Assembly: GCA_963751245.1 (NCBI GenBank)
Contig: CAVVTR010000005.1
Span: forward strand, 124,001 to 188,000
Length of the DNA: 64,000 bases
Direction: 5' to 3'
Origin: CAVVTR01 sp963751245
GTDB taxonomy: Bacteria; Acidobacteriota; Thermoanaerobaculia; Thermoanaerobaculales; Thermoanaerobaculaceae
The translations under genes were made by a program, and so were the position numbers. Positions 28,249 to 38,420 of the stretch are shown here, piece by piece (position 1 is the first letter of the stretch; each line of letters begins with the position of its first letter). The notes beneath the pieces are model-generated. The model worked only from the letters and a program-made list of their open reading frames with translations, did no database searches and was not told the DNA's origin.

Positions 28249-28254
28249 TATACT
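28249..28254 (+). promoter_or_regulatory. Possible internal promoter before the acyl-CoA dehydrogenase gene
   Basis: TATACT in the 93-bp gap after fabH, with no good -35. A GC hairpin (GCCGCC / GGCGGC, 28201-28216) directly after fabH may reduce read-through, so the following genes may have partly separate expression. Confidence 0.35.
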
Positions 28255-28294
28255 GAGCGGGCTGAACGCTGAAGGAGCTACTGGAGGACGGGCC

Positions 28295-29458
28295 GTGGAG
28301 TATTTCCTGACCGAGACGCAACGGGAGATCGTCAAGCTGGCGAGGCAGATCGCCGAGGGCGAGGTGGTGCCCATCCGCGCCAAGCTGGACCGGGAGGAGA
28401 TCTTCCCCCGGGACGTGCTGAAGACGATGTCGGAGGCCGGCCTGACGTCGGTGTTCATTCCCGAGGAGCACGGCGGCCTGGGCGGCGGCATGGTGGAGCT
28501 CTCGCTGGTCACCGAGGAGCTCTCGCGAGTCGAGCTGGGCGTGTCGACCTCCTACGGGGCCATCGCCCTGGGCACGCTGCCGGTGCTGCTCGGCGGCGAC
28601 GACGACCTCAAGCGGCGGGTGCTCCCCAGGGTGGCCTCGGGCGAGTGGATCGCCGCGTTCTGCCTCACCGAGGCCGAGGCCGGCTCCGACGCCTTCGCCA
28701 TGCGGACCCGGGCGCTGCGTGACGGGGACGGCTACGTCATCAACGGCACCAAGCAGTGGATCACCAACGGCGGCGAGGCGGACTTCTACACCGTCATCGC
28801 CATGACCGACCCGTCCCGCGGCGGGCGCGGCGCCAGCGCCTTCTTCGTCGAGGCCGGCACGCCGGGGCTGTCGTTCGGGAAGCGCGAGGACAAGCTGGGC
28901 ATCCGCTCCTCCGCCACCCGGGAGGTGGTGTTCGACGGCGTCAGGGTGCCGGCGAGCCACCGCATCGGGCGCGAAGGGATGGGGTTCCTCCTCACCATGC
29001 GCACCCTCGAGAGGGCGCGCGTGGCCGTGGGCGCCCAGGGGGTCGGGGTCGCCGCGGGTGCCCTCGACGCCGCCGTCCGCTACGCCAACGAGCGCAAGCA
29101 GTTCGGACGTCCCATCGCGGCGTTCCAGGCGGTGGGGCACATGCTGGCGGACATGGCGCTTCGCGTGGAGATGGCGCGGGCGCTGGTCTACTCCGTGGCC
29201 CGCATGATCGACGGCGGCGCGGGTGACTTCGCCATGGAGTCCTCCATGGCCAAGGTCGCCGGCTCCGACGCCGCCATGGCGGTCACCGTGGACGCGGTCC
29301 AGGTGTTCGGGGGCTACGGCTACATGCGCGACTACCCCGTGGAGAAGATGCTGCGGGACGCCAAGATCCTGCAGATCTACGAGGGCACCAACCAGATCCA
29401 GAAGAACGAGATCGCCCAGGCGCTCATCAAGCGGGCGGCGCAGCGGTCGCAGGCGTAG
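28295..29458 (+). CDS. Acyl-CoA dehydrogenase, short-chain type
   Basis: An FAD-dependent acyl-CoA dehydrogenase of 387 residues that oxidises acyl-CoA to the 2-enoyl-CoA. Motifs: AFCLTEAEAGSDAF (flavin/substrate loop), INGTKQWITNGG, KLGIRSSATREVVFDGV, YANERKQFGRPI, VFGGYGYMRDYP, and QIYEGTNQIQ with the catalytic Glu of the short-chain (butyryl-CoA/Bcd) group. GTG 28295 has GGAGGACG upstream. Its place between fabH and fabD, genes of the opposite pathway, is unusual. It could supply or remove primers, or use trans-2-enoyl substrates in the reductive direction (inference). Confidence 0.9.
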   Translation: MEYFLTETQREIVKLARQIAEGEVVPIRAKLDREEIFPRDVLKTMSEAGLTSVFIPEEHGGLGGGMVELSLVTEELSRVELGVSTSYGAIALGTLPVLLGGDDDLKRRVLPRVASGEWIAAFCLTEAEAGSDAFAMRTRALRDGDGYVINGTKQWITNGGEADFYTVIAMTDPSRGGRGASAFFVEAGTPGLSFGKREDKLGIRSSATREVVFDGVRVPASHRIGREGMGFLLTMRTLERARVAVGAQGVGVAAGALDAAVRYANERKQFGRPIAAFQAVGHMLADMALRVEMARALVYSVARMIDGGAGDFAMESSMAKVAGSDAAMAVTVDAVQVFGGYGYMRDYPVEKMLRDAKILQIYEGTNQIQKNEIAQALIKRAAQRSQA

Positions 29459-29466
29459 GGGGCACC

Positions 29467-30396
29467 ATGGGCGCGACAGCGTTCGTCTTCCCCGGCCAGG
29501 GCAGCCAGGCCGCTGGCATGGGTCGCGACCTCGCCGGAGCGTTCCCGGAAGCGCGGGAGGTCTTCGAGCGGGCCGACGCCGCCCTGGGCGAGCCCCTCTC
29601 CCGGCTCTGCTTCGAGGGCCCCGAGGAGGACCTCCGCCTCACCGCCAACACCCAGCCCGCCATCCTCACCGTCTCCCTGGCCGCCTGGGCCGTGCTGTCG
29701 GCGCGGGGCATCGTCCCCGGCGGCGTGGCGGGGCATTCCCTCGGCGAGTACTCGGCCGTGGGCGCGGCCGGCGGCCTCGACGTGGAGGACCTTGTCCGCA
29801 CCGTCCGCCGCCGCGGGCAGCTCATGCAGGAAGCGGTGCCGGTCGGAGTGGGAGCCATGGCCGCCGTGCTCGGACCGTCCCGGGAGGCGGTCACCGCCGC
29901 ATGCGAGGCGGCCTCGCAGGGTGGCGAGGTTGTCGTGGCCGCAAACTTCAACGCGCCGGAGCAGACCGTCATCGCCGGCCACGCCGGCGCCGTCGCCGCC
30001 GCGTCCGAGGCGCTCGCCGCAGCGGGGGCGAAGCGGGTCGTGCCGCTGCCGGTCTCCGCCCCCTTCCACTCGCCGCTCATGGCGCCGGCCCGGGAGGGCC
30101 TCGCGCCGGTCCTCGAGGGGCTGCCCTTCACCGCTCTGGGGTGTCCCCTGTACAACAACGTGGACGCGGCCGCCGTGCGCGACGCGGCTGCCGTCCGCGA
30201 CGGGCTGGTCCGCCAGGTGGACGCCCCCGTGCGGTGGGTGGAGGTCGTCCAGCGCATGGTGGCGGACGGCTTCGACACCTTCGTCGAGGTGGGCCCGGGC
30301 ACCGTCCTGTCGGGTACCATCCGGCGTATCGCGCGGGGCGTCACGACGTTGCAGGCCGGCACCGCCGAGCAGGTCGCGGCGCTGGTGGCACGCTAG
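29467..30396 (+). CDS. fabD: Malonyl-CoA:ACP transacylase
   Basis: Transfers malonyl from CoA to ACP. The 309-residue protein has FPGQGSQAAGMG at the N-terminus, the nucleophile Ser91 in GHSLGEYSA, an Arg-containing RRRGQLMQEAVP segment, and His201 in SAPFHSPLM. It starts 8 nt after the acyl-CoA dehydrogenase. The stop is followed by a 193-bp gap before fabG that holds a short basic ORF. Confidence 0.95.
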   Translation: MGATAFVFPGQGSQAAGMGRDLAGAFPEAREVFERADAALGEPLSRLCFEGPEEDLRLTANTQPAILTVSLAAWAVLSARGIVPGGVAGHSLGEYSAVGAAGGLDVEDLVRTVRRRGQLMQEAVPVGVGAMAAVLGPSREAVTAACEAASQGGEVVVAANFNAPEQTVIAGHAGAVAAASEALAAAGAKRVVPLPVSAPFHSPLMAPAREGLAPVLEGLPFTALGCPLYNNVDAAAVRDAAAVRDGLVRQVDAPVRWVEVVQRMVADGFDTFVEVGPGTVLSGTIRRIARGVTTLQAGTAEQVAALVAR

Positions 30397-30433
30397 GAGG
30401 GTGTTGCGCAGAGCGACGAAAGCGGGGGTTGCG

Positions 30434-30484
30434 ATGGCGCCATCTGGCAAGAAGCGCGGGGGAAACGCCCGCAGGCGTAGTTGA
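30434..30484 (+). CDS. Possible 16-residue very basic peptide (fabD-fabG gap)
   Basis: An ATG with GGGGG 5 nt upstream opens a 16-codon frame encoding MAPSGKKRGGNARRRS, with 6 Lys/Arg. The same frame runs back to a GTG at 30401 (27 residues, still basic), touching a GGAGG site. It could be a leader peptide or a chance ORF; no family is recognised. Confidence 0.2.
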   Translation: MAPSGKKRGGNARRRS

Positions 30485-30589
30485 AACCTACGTCGAGGTC
30501 GTTCCCCGAAGCGCGCCGCCGCCAGACGGATGCCAGCGCAAGCCGCAGCCGGAGCCTCTGTGCAACGGCCTCCTAGAAGAGGAGGGACC

Positions 30590-31336
30590 ATGGCTGGAAC
30601 GCTCGAGGGCAAGGTCGCGCTGGTCACCGGGGCGAGTCAGGGCATCGGAGCCGCCTGCGCCTCCGTCCTGGCGCGCGAGGGTGCGGTGGTGGTGTGCACC
30701 TCCCGGCGGGAGGGCGTGGTGAGGCAGGTGGCCGACGGCATCATCGCCGCCGGCGGGCGCGCCGAGGCGCGGGCGCTGGATGTCACGGATCCCGCCGCGG
30801 CCGAGGCCGTGGTCACGGCGGCCGCCCGGGAGCTCGGCGGTCTCCACGTCGTGGTCAACAACGCGGGGATCACCGACGACCAGCTCCTCATCCGCATGAA
30901 GCCGGAGTCGTGGCGCCGCGTCATGGCCACGAACCTCGACGGCGTGTACCACGTCAGCGCGCCGGCGGCGAGGGTGATGCTGCGCCAGCGCTGGGGACGC
31001 ATCATCAACATCTCGTCGGTGGTGGGGCTCATGGGCAACCCGGGCCAGGCGAACTACGCGGCGGCCAAGGCGGGCATCATCGGCTTCACCAAGGCGCTGG
31101 CGCGGGAGCTCGGCAGCCGCAGCATCACCGTCAACGCCGTGGCGCCGGGGTACATCGTCACCGAGATGACCGACAAGCTCACGGACGAGCAGCGGGCGGC
31201 GCTGATGGCGTCCCTCGCCATCCCGCGCCTCGGCACCGTCGACGACGTGGCCGAGGCGGTGGCGTTTCTGGCCGGGCCAGGCGGGGACTACATCACCGGC
31301 GAGGTGCTCAACGTCTCCGGTGGCTTGTACATGTAA
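30590..31336 (+). CDS. fabG: 3-oxoacyl-ACP reductase
   Basis: NADPH-dependent reduction of 3-oxoacyl-ACP. A classical 248-residue SDR with the cofactor loop VTGASQGIG (about residues 13-21), NNAGITDD and catalytic Ser143-Tyr156-Lys160 (NISSVVG, YAAAKAG). It ends GGLYM, close to the normal FabG C-terminus. ATG 30590 follows GGAGGG. acpP, which usually comes next, is absent here; the following 420 bp carry no ACP-like ORF. Confidence 0.94.
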   Translation: MAGTLEGKVALVTGASQGIGAACASVLAREGAVVVCTSRREGVVRQVADGIIAAGGRAEARALDVTDPAAAEAVVTAAARELGGLHVVVNNAGITDDQLLIRMKPESWRRVMATNLDGVYHVSAPAARVMLRQRWGRIINISSVVGLMGNPGQANYAAAKAGIIGFTKALARELGSRSITVNAVAPGYIVTEMTDKLTDEQRAALMASLAIPRLGTVDDVAEAVAFLAGPGGDYITGEVLNVSGGLYM

Positions 31337-31718
31337 CCGCGGGCTCCGGCCCGGTGGGACATCAGGCCGCTTCTCGCCGGCCGCCCCGCCCCCCGCGAGG
31401 AGGAAGGGTGCGGCTCCGTGGTCTTGCAGGTCCCGCCGCGCCGCATCCCCCGAACCACTGCACGCGTGGCCGTGGCGACCCCGCACCACCGGAATGGGTC
31501 GCGGGCTTCAGCCCGCGGGGCGGGAGGGGGAACGAGGCCGTAGGCCAGCGGGCTGCATCTCGCGTTGGCCAGGCACCCGCCGCCGTCGGCGAAGAACGGC
31601 CCGGACACACCGCGGCGCCGCGTGAGCGGCGCCGGGTGCAAGAAGGAGGAGGAGTAACAGACTCACCCCGTAGTACGAACCGGCCGGCCAAGATGTTTAG
31701 TGGCTCCTGACCAGCGAC
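31337..31718. other. Gene-free interval between fabG and mutM
   Basis: About 380 bp with no supported gene. It contains GC-rich inverted repeats, including GCGGGCTTCAGCCCGC (about 31501-31516) followed by GGGCGGGAGGGGG. A near copy of this element, GGGGCTCAGCCCTCGGGGCG and onward, sits at 50321-50348. A GAAGGAGGAGGAG stretch near 31640 leads into no ORF longer than a few codons. No ACP gene, tRNA or riboswitch is visible. Confidence 0.5.
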
Positions 31719-31747
31719 TTGGCAGGGGCCTGATCGCGTGCTACCGT
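31719..31747 (+). promoter_or_regulatory. mutM promoter (leaderless)
   Basis: TTGGCA (31719-31724), a 17-nt spacer and TACCGT (31742-31747) are followed 8 nt later by the mutM GTG at 31756. Transcription should start at or next to the start codon, giving a leaderless mRNA. Confidence 0.65.
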
Positions 31748-31755
31748 GGCCGGCC

Positions 31756-32580
31756 GTGCCTGAGCTTCCCGAGGTCGAGACCGTCCGCCGGTCCCTGGAG
31801 CCCGCCATTGTGGGGCGCCGGGTGGAGCGCGCCGAGGCCGGTCCCGTGCCCCTGCGGCTGGGCCCCGACATCGAGACGTGGCGGCGGTGGGTGGTGGGAC
31901 GGCGGCTCGAGGGCCTCGGACGCAGGGGTAAGTACCTGCTCGGGTGGTGGGGGGAGGCGGTAGGCATCCTCCACCTGGGCATGTCCGGGCGACTGGTGGT
32001 GCAGCCGGAGCATCGGCCGCGCCCGCCGCACACGCACTTCGTGCTCTGCTTCGAGGGTGGCCGGGAGCTGCGGATGGTGGACCCGCGCCGGTTCGGCATG
32101 GCGGTGGTCGTCCCGGCGGCGGAGCTCGCCTCCTTTGCCCCGCTGGCGGCTCTCGGCCCCGACCCCCTGGAGGGGGACGTGACGCCGCTCCTGGTGGCCG
32201 CCGCCGCGCGCTCCCGGGTCGCCATGCGCAACCTTCTCCTCGACCAGAGGGTGCTCGCGGGGCTCGGGAACATCTACGCCAACGAGGCGCTGTTCCGCGC
32301 CGGGATCCACCCGCTGCGCCGGGCGGACCGTGTCGCCGCTCGGCGCGTGCGGCTCCTGGCGCGGGCCGTGCACGAGGTGCTCGAGGACGCGCTGGTCGCC
32401 GGCGGCACCACCCTCGCCGACGGGGGGTTCGTGGATGCGGAGGGGCGCAACGGGTACTTCGCGGTTTCTCTCGGGGTGTACGGGCGGGAGGGACTGCCCT
32501 GCCCACGCTGTGGCGCTCCGGTGCGCCGCCGGAGCGCCCAGGGCCGTTCCGTCTACTTCTGTCCCCGCTGCCAGAGGTGA
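31756..32580 (+). CDS. mutM: Formamidopyrimidine-DNA glycosylase
   Basis: Removes 8-oxoguanine and formamidopyrimidines from DNA and nicks the abasic site. Protein of 274 residues starting (M)PELPEVETVRRSL: the N-terminal Pro2 and Glu3 are the catalytic residues, which fixes the GTG at 31756 as start. Lys in RRGKYLL, the GLGNIYANEALF helix-two-turn-helix, and a C-terminal zinc finger with two CPRC pairs are present. Length is standard. The next gene is convergent, 10 bp away. Confidence 0.96.
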   Translation: MPELPEVETVRRSLEPAIVGRRVERAEAGPVPLRLGPDIETWRRWVVGRRLEGLGRRGKYLLGWWGEAVGILHLGMSGRLVVQPEHRPRPPHTHFVLCFEGGRELRMVDPRRFGMAVVVPAAELASFAPLAALGPDPLEGDVTPLLVAAAARSRVAMRNLLLDQRVLAGLGNIYANEALFRAGIHPLRRADRVAARRVRLLARAVHEVLEDALVAGGTTLADGGFVDAEGRNGYFAVSLGVYGREGLPCPRCGAPVRRRSAQGRSVYFCPRCQR

Positions 32581-32590
32581 GCCGGGTGGC

Positions 32591-32980
32591 TCAGGCGGAG
32601 ATGTGCTTCTTACGGGGACCGCGACGCCGCTTCACGTCGGGGAGGGCGACGATGACCATGTGGTTGTCGCCGTCAAACTCGGCGGAGTAGCGGGCCGTCT
32701 TTTCGAGCTTGATCCCGTAGTTCTCGAAGAAGGAACGGGCACGGACGGAGCTGACACGGGTACGGTGCGTGAGCTTGATCGCGGCCTTGTCCTTGGAGTT
32801 GTCGGCCGGTTTGATTCCGATCAGCTTCTTCGCCGGATCGAAGTAGAGGACGACATGATCCACGCGGTCGAGGCCGAACTCCTTCACCAGGGGGGAATCA
32901 AGGGAAATGGTCCCGGTCTTCTTGACGGAAACCTGGGGGGGCTTCTGCTTACGAGGCGGAATGAACTTCTCGAAAGGCAT
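32591..32980 (-). CDS. Conserved small protein of unknown function, possible AbrB-like fold
   Basis: A 129-residue soluble, basic protein with its own strong promoter and ribosome site (GGAGGAAG). The N-terminus MPFEKFIPPRKQKPPQVSV precedes a segment GTISLDSPLVKEFGLDRVDH then VVLYFDPAKKLIGIKP. This resembles the swapped-hairpin (SpoVT/AbrB-like) pattern of small regulatory proteins. The C-terminus is Lys/Arg-rich (KRRRGPRKK). I do not recognise a named family; a DNA- or RNA-binding role is a guess from charge and pattern. It lies downstream of, and on the same strand as, the pnp terminator. Confidence 0.7.
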   Translation of the reverse strand: MPFEKFIPPRKQKPPQVSVKKTGTISLDSPLVKEFGLDRVDHVVLYFDPAKKLIGIKPADNSKDKAAIKLTHRTRVSSVRARSFFENYGIKLEKTARYSAEFDGDNHMVIVALPDVKRRRGPRKKHISA

Positions 32981-33005
32981 AGTCTTCCTCCTTGTTTCTC
33001 TTTTC

Positions 33006-33034
33006 AATGTAGATTTTGACCCCTAATCTGTCAA
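33006..33034 (-). promoter_or_regulatory. Strong sigma70 promoter for the gene at 32591-32980
   Basis: Minus strand: perfect TTGACA (33029-33034), 17-nt spacer, TACATT (33006-33011), then a ~25-nt A-rich leader and GGAGG before the ATG. Together with the DUF134 promoter it is the best consensus match in the window, suggesting high expression. Confidence 0.8.
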
Positions 33035-33150
33035 GGAGGAGTCTCGAAAGGACGTCCTACAGAGACCAACAATTTCAGGAATGGAATGCCTGAGGGAGGA
33101 TCTCCTGAAGGGGTTTTTGATGATCTCCGAGCACGGAGCGGGACTATGAA

Positions 33151-33179
33151 AAGGGCCAGGATCGGCGATCCTGGCCCTT
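33151..33179 (-). terminator. pnp Rho-independent terminator
   Basis: A perfect 13-bp stem (AAGGGCCAGGATC / GATCCTGGCCCTT) with a 3-nt loop lies 24 nt past the pnp stop, followed on the minus strand by TTTTC counting the stem's last bases. It ends the rimP-to-pnp supercluster. Confidence 0.88.
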
Positions 33180-33202
33180 CGTTTGTGAGGACGATGCGTG
33201 GC

Positions 33203-35437
<2,235 letters not shown>

Positions 35438-35469
35438 GTTGCTCCTTAGCTTCGTTGCGGTGAGGGGGG

Positions 35470-35745
35470 TCAGCGGCGCAGGCCGAGGCGCTCGATGAGG
35501 CCGCGGTAGCGGTTCACGTCGGTCCGACGCAGGTACTCGAGGATACGGCGCCGCTGGCCGACGAGCTTGAGGAGACCCCGCCGCGAATGGTGGTCCTTCG
35601 CATGGACCTTGAAGTGTTCGGTCAGGTACTCGATTCTCTTCGTCAACAGGGCCACCTGGACCTCGGGCGAGCCCGTGTCATGGTCGTGGAGGCGGAAATC
35701 CTCGATCACCTGGATCTTGCTGGCAACGTACTCGCGCTCTGTCAT
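35470..35745 (-). CDS. rpsO: 30S ribosomal protein uS15
   Basis: Small-subunit protein binding the 16S central domain. From ATG 35745 it is 91 residues, MTEREYVASKI..., with the signature DTGSPEVQVALLTKRI and HHSRRGLLKLVGQRRRIL. This start has GGAG 7 nt upstream; an in-frame ATG at 35757 has a poorer site. A separate promoter (35789-35817) lies in the truB 3' end. rpsO-pnp is a classic pair. Confidence 0.96.
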   Translation of the reverse strand: MTEREYVASKIQVIEDFRLHDHDTGSPEVQVALLTKRIEYLTEHFKVHAKDHHSRRGLLKLVGQRRRILEYLRRTDVNRYRGLIERLGLRR

Positions 35746-35788
35746 GTTGTACTCCATACCTTTCGTCCGGTGGCGGAGAAGGCCACCT

Positions 35789-35817
35789 ACTGTATCATGC
35801 CTCGGCGAGCGTCTCAA
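35789..35817 (-). promoter_or_regulatory. rpsO promoter inside the truB 3' end
   Basis: Minus strand: TTGAGA (35812-35817), 17-nt spacer, TACAGT (35789-35794), giving a ~40-nt leader before rpsO. The -35 lies within truB codons, so rpsO-pnp can be expressed independently of the upstream operon. Confidence 0.7.
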
Positions 35818-36736
35818 GCACGCCTAAAACCATACGCGGTGTGAGGTTGAGGGTCCTGGCGCGGGGCAGGTAGGTGACCACCGCGCCCACTCCGGCGAGC
35901 TCGCCGCTGCGGCTCCGGACGGCCACCGTGCCGCCCGGGACGAAGTCCCCGTCCGCCTCCCGGACCATGATGTCCTGGCCGTGGGCGAAGTGGCTCATGG
36001 CAGTCGGGTTGAGCGTGACCTCGGGGTAGGGCAGCGCGAGCTCCTGGAGGGAGATGAACGACTCCGGCGTCATCTGGTCGGGACGGTTGGCGAGCACCTC
36101 GGCTGCGGTGGAGCGCTCCACCGTCCACGGGCCGATGCGCGTGCGTCGCAGGGACCCCAGGTGGCCGCCGCACCCCAGCACCTCGCCGATGTCGTGGGCC
36201 AGGGAGCGGACGTAGGTGCCGGAGGAGCACGTCACCTCGAAGCGAAGCACGTCGGGCGCGGCCGGCTCGAGGCTCAGGCGGTGCACGGTGACGCGCTTGG
36301 GCTCCAGGGGCACCTCTTCGCCGGCGCGCGCGAGCTCGTAGAACTTGCGCCCCCCCGTCTTCTTGGCGGAGTAGGGCGGGGGCAGCTGGTCCAGCTCGCC
36401 CGAGAAGCGCGCCACGAGGTCGCCGAGCACCACGCCGTCCAGCGCCGGCACCGGCCGTGGTTCGGCGAGCGGTTCCCCCTCGGTGTCGTAGGTTGTCGTG
36501 CCCCAACCCAGCTTGATCTCGCCTGCGTACGTCTTCTCCCACCCCAGGAGGTACTGCTGCAACCGCGTGGCCTTCCCGACGCACAGGACCAGCAGCCCGG
36601 TGGCCGCGGGGTCGAGAGTGCCGGTGTGTCCGATGCGGCGCTGGCGGATGGCGCGGCGGACCGCCTGCACGACGTCGTGGGAGGTGGGGCCTGCGGGCTT
36701 GTCGACGAGGAGAAGTCCGGTGCGGTCGAAGGTCAT
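35795..36736 (-). CDS. truB: tRNA pseudouridine(55) synthase
   Basis: Makes pseudouridine 55 in the tRNA T-loop. The 313-residue protein has LLVDKPAGPTSHDVV, the catalytic motif RRIGHTGTLDPAATGLL with the essential Asp, YSAKKTGGRKFYELARAG, and CSSGTYVRSLAHDIG. A PUA-like C-terminus covers about 240-313. The ATG overlaps the nrnA stop (ATGA), indicating coupling. Confidence 0.95.
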   Translation of the reverse strand: MTFDRTGLLLVDKPAGPTSHDVVQAVRRAIRQRRIGHTGTLDPAATGLLVLCVGKATRLQQYLLGWEKTYAGEIKLGWGTTTYDTEGEPLAEPRPVPALDGVVLGDLVARFSGELDQLPPPYSAKKTGGRKFYELARAGEEVPLEPKRVTVHRLSLEPAAPDVLRFEVTCSSGTYVRSLAHDIGEVLGCGGHLGSLRRTRIGPWTVERSTAAEVLANRPDQMTPESFISLQELALPYPEVTLNPTAMSHFAHGQDIMVREADGDFVPGGTVAVRSRSGELAGVGAVVTYLPRARTLNLTPRMVLGVLETLAEA

Positions 36737-37716
36737 GCTGACTCCACGGCGGGGATGAGCACCTTCAGGAGGGCGCGGAGCGCCTCGGTCAGGGGCAGGG
36801 GAATGGTGCACCCCGCGGCCTCGCGATGGCCGCCGCCGCCGAAGGCGCTGGCGACGAGGCGAACGTCCACGGCGCCGCGGGACCGCAGGCTGACGCGGAC
36901 GGAGCCGGGCTCGAAGCCCTTGAGCAGGGCCGCCACCTCGACGCCGTCGATGCTGCGGGGGTAGTTGACGAGGTTCTCGGTGTCGCCGGGGAGGGCGCCC
37001 GAACGCTCGAGCATCTCGCGGTCGCACCAGATCACGGCGAGCCGTCCGCCCGCGAGCATCTCCAGGGTCCCCAGGGCCGTGGCCGTAAGGCGGATGACCC
37101 GGGCGGGGACGTGCTCCCAGAGGGCGTCCGAGATGCGGTGGGGCTCGGCGCCGGCGAGGACCAGGGTGGTGGCTGCGGTGAACGCGCGCGGCGTCGTGTT
37201 CGCGTAGCGGAAGTCGCCGGTATCGGTGACCAGCGCCGTGTACAGGTTGGTGGCGAGGGCCGCGCTGATGGGGACGCCGGCGGCCAGCACCAGGCGCAGG
37301 ACCATCTCCCCCACGGCGGGCGCCGTCTCGTCGATCCAGTTCACCTCGCCGTAGGCGTCGTTGGAGAGGTGGTGGTCGATGTTGACGATGGGCAGGGCGC
37401 CGAGACCGTCGAGGCCGGGCCGGTCGAGACCCGGGCACTCGAGCACCACGACGAGGTCGTAGTTCCGCTCGAACCCCTCGGGCAGCGCCTCGACGACCTC
37501 GACGTCGTCGAGGCCGGGGAGGAAGCCCAGGGACGCGGGGTGGGGATCGCGGTTGACGACCCGTGCCTCGACGCCGAGCAGCCCGAGCAGCTCGACGAGG
37601 CCCAGCGCGGAGCCCAGGGCGTCACCGTCGGGGGCGCGGTGGGACGTGACGAGGACCCGGCGCGCCCGGCGGAGGCGCTGGAGGACCAGGGACTCCTCGG
37701 TGGCGGGCTCACTCAT
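36733..37716 (-). CDS. nrnA: DHH-family phosphoesterase, NrnA-like oligoribonuclease/pAp phosphatase
   Basis: A 327-residue DHH-DHHA1 protein. Metal-binding motifs are in order: SHRAPDGDALGSALGL (D-x-D), an ECPGLDR region, NIDHH (DHH) and LVTDTGDFRY. The C-terminal DHHA1 domain has SAFGGGGHREAAG. Enzymes at this position between rbfA and truB degrade nanoRNA and dephosphorylate 3'-phosphoadenosine 5'-phosphate. It overlaps rbfA by 8 bp and truB by 4 bp. Activity split between the two substrates cannot be decided here. Confidence 0.88.
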   Translation of the reverse strand: MSEPATEESLVLQRLRRARRVLVTSHRAPDGDALGSALGLVELLGLLGVEARVVNRDPHPASLGFLPGLDDVEVVEALPEGFERNYDLVVVLECPGLDRPGLDGLGALPIVNIDHHLSNDAYGEVNWIDETAPAVGEMVLRLVLAAGVPISAALATNLYTALVTDTGDFRYANTTPRAFTAATTLVLAGAEPHRISDALWEHVPARVIRLTATALGTLEMLAGGRLAVIWCDREMLERSGALPGDTENLVNYPRSIDGVEVAALLKGFEPGSVRVSLRSRGAVDVRLVASAFGGGGHREAAGCTIPLPLTEALRALLKVLIPAVESA

Positions 37717-38095
37717 CCTGCTGCCCGTCCTCCGGCTCGCCGGGCTCTGTGAGGCTCAGCCGATCGAGGACCCGCTGCACCCGGTCGGCCCGCGCGAAGC
37801 CCATGTCGCGCCGGAAGTCCAGCGCCGGCGGGTCGTGCAGCTTCATGCGCCGCCCCAGCTCGTGGCGGAGGAACCCGCGGGCCTGCTCGAGCCCGTCGGC
37901 CACCTGCCGCTCGCGCTCCTCGTCGCCCACCACCGAGAAATAGGCGTGGGCCAGCTTGAGGTCCCCGGAGAACTCCACGGCGGTGATGACCACGCCGGTC
38001 AGCCTCGGGTCCTTGACCTCGGTGATCAGCAGCTCGGTGAGCTCCTGCCGCAGGGACCTCGACAACCTCTCGCGACGTAGCGAAGGATGACGCAC
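37709..38095 (-). CDS. rbfA: Ribosome-binding factor A
   Basis: A 30S maturation factor, 128 residues. Family features: RRERLSRSLRQELTELLITEVKDPRL, then VVITAVEFSGDLKLAHAYFSV, then RRMKLHDPPALDFRRD with a KH-like fold. The acidic C-terminus (EPGEPEDGQQDE) is dispensable-looking. It follows the DUF503 gene by 13 nt. Confidence 0.93.
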   Translation of the reverse strand: MRHPSLRRERLSRSLRQELTELLITEVKDPRLTGVVITAVEFSGDLKLAHAYFSVVGDEERERQVADGLEQARGFLRHELGRRMKLHDPPALDFRRDMGFARADRVQRVLDRLSLTEPGEPEDGQQDE

Positions 38096-38108
38096 CGTCG
38101 GCCTCCCT

Positions 38109-38417
38109 CTACCGGATCTGCGTGACCGAGACCCGCTCGTCCAGCACCACGCCCGCGAAGGTCTCGTGGACGTGGTCGAGCGCGCGGCTCACCGTTCCCC
38201 GGGCGGCGTCGGCGTTCGTGGCCAGGGCGGCGATGGCCAGCCCTGCCCTCTGGTGGAGGTCCTGGTGGTCGCTCTCCACGACCAGGACGGCCAGCCGCTG
38301 GCGCAGCCGCTCCACCACCGGGCGTACGTCGTGACGCTTCTCCTTCAGGCTCCGCGCCCCGGGGAGGTGCAGATCCACTTCTGCAAGCGCCACGAACAGG
38401 GGGGCATTCCCGCTCAC
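38109..38417 (-). CDS. DUF503 family protein (YlxP-like)
   Basis: A 102-residue protein of the DUF503/YlxP family, found almost always between infB and rbfA. It shows the family pattern VALAEVDLHLPGARSLKEKR near the N-terminus and IAALATNADAARGTV in the middle. A role in ribosome assembly or translation is suspected from gene order alone; no activity is proven. It begins 3 nt after the infB stop. Confidence 0.88.
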   Translation of the reverse strand: MSGNAPLFVALAEVDLHLPGARSLKEKRHDVRPVVERLRQRLAVLVVESDHQDLHQRAGLAIAALATNADAARGTVSRALDHVHETFAGVVLDERVSVTQIR

Positions 38418-38420
38418 GCG

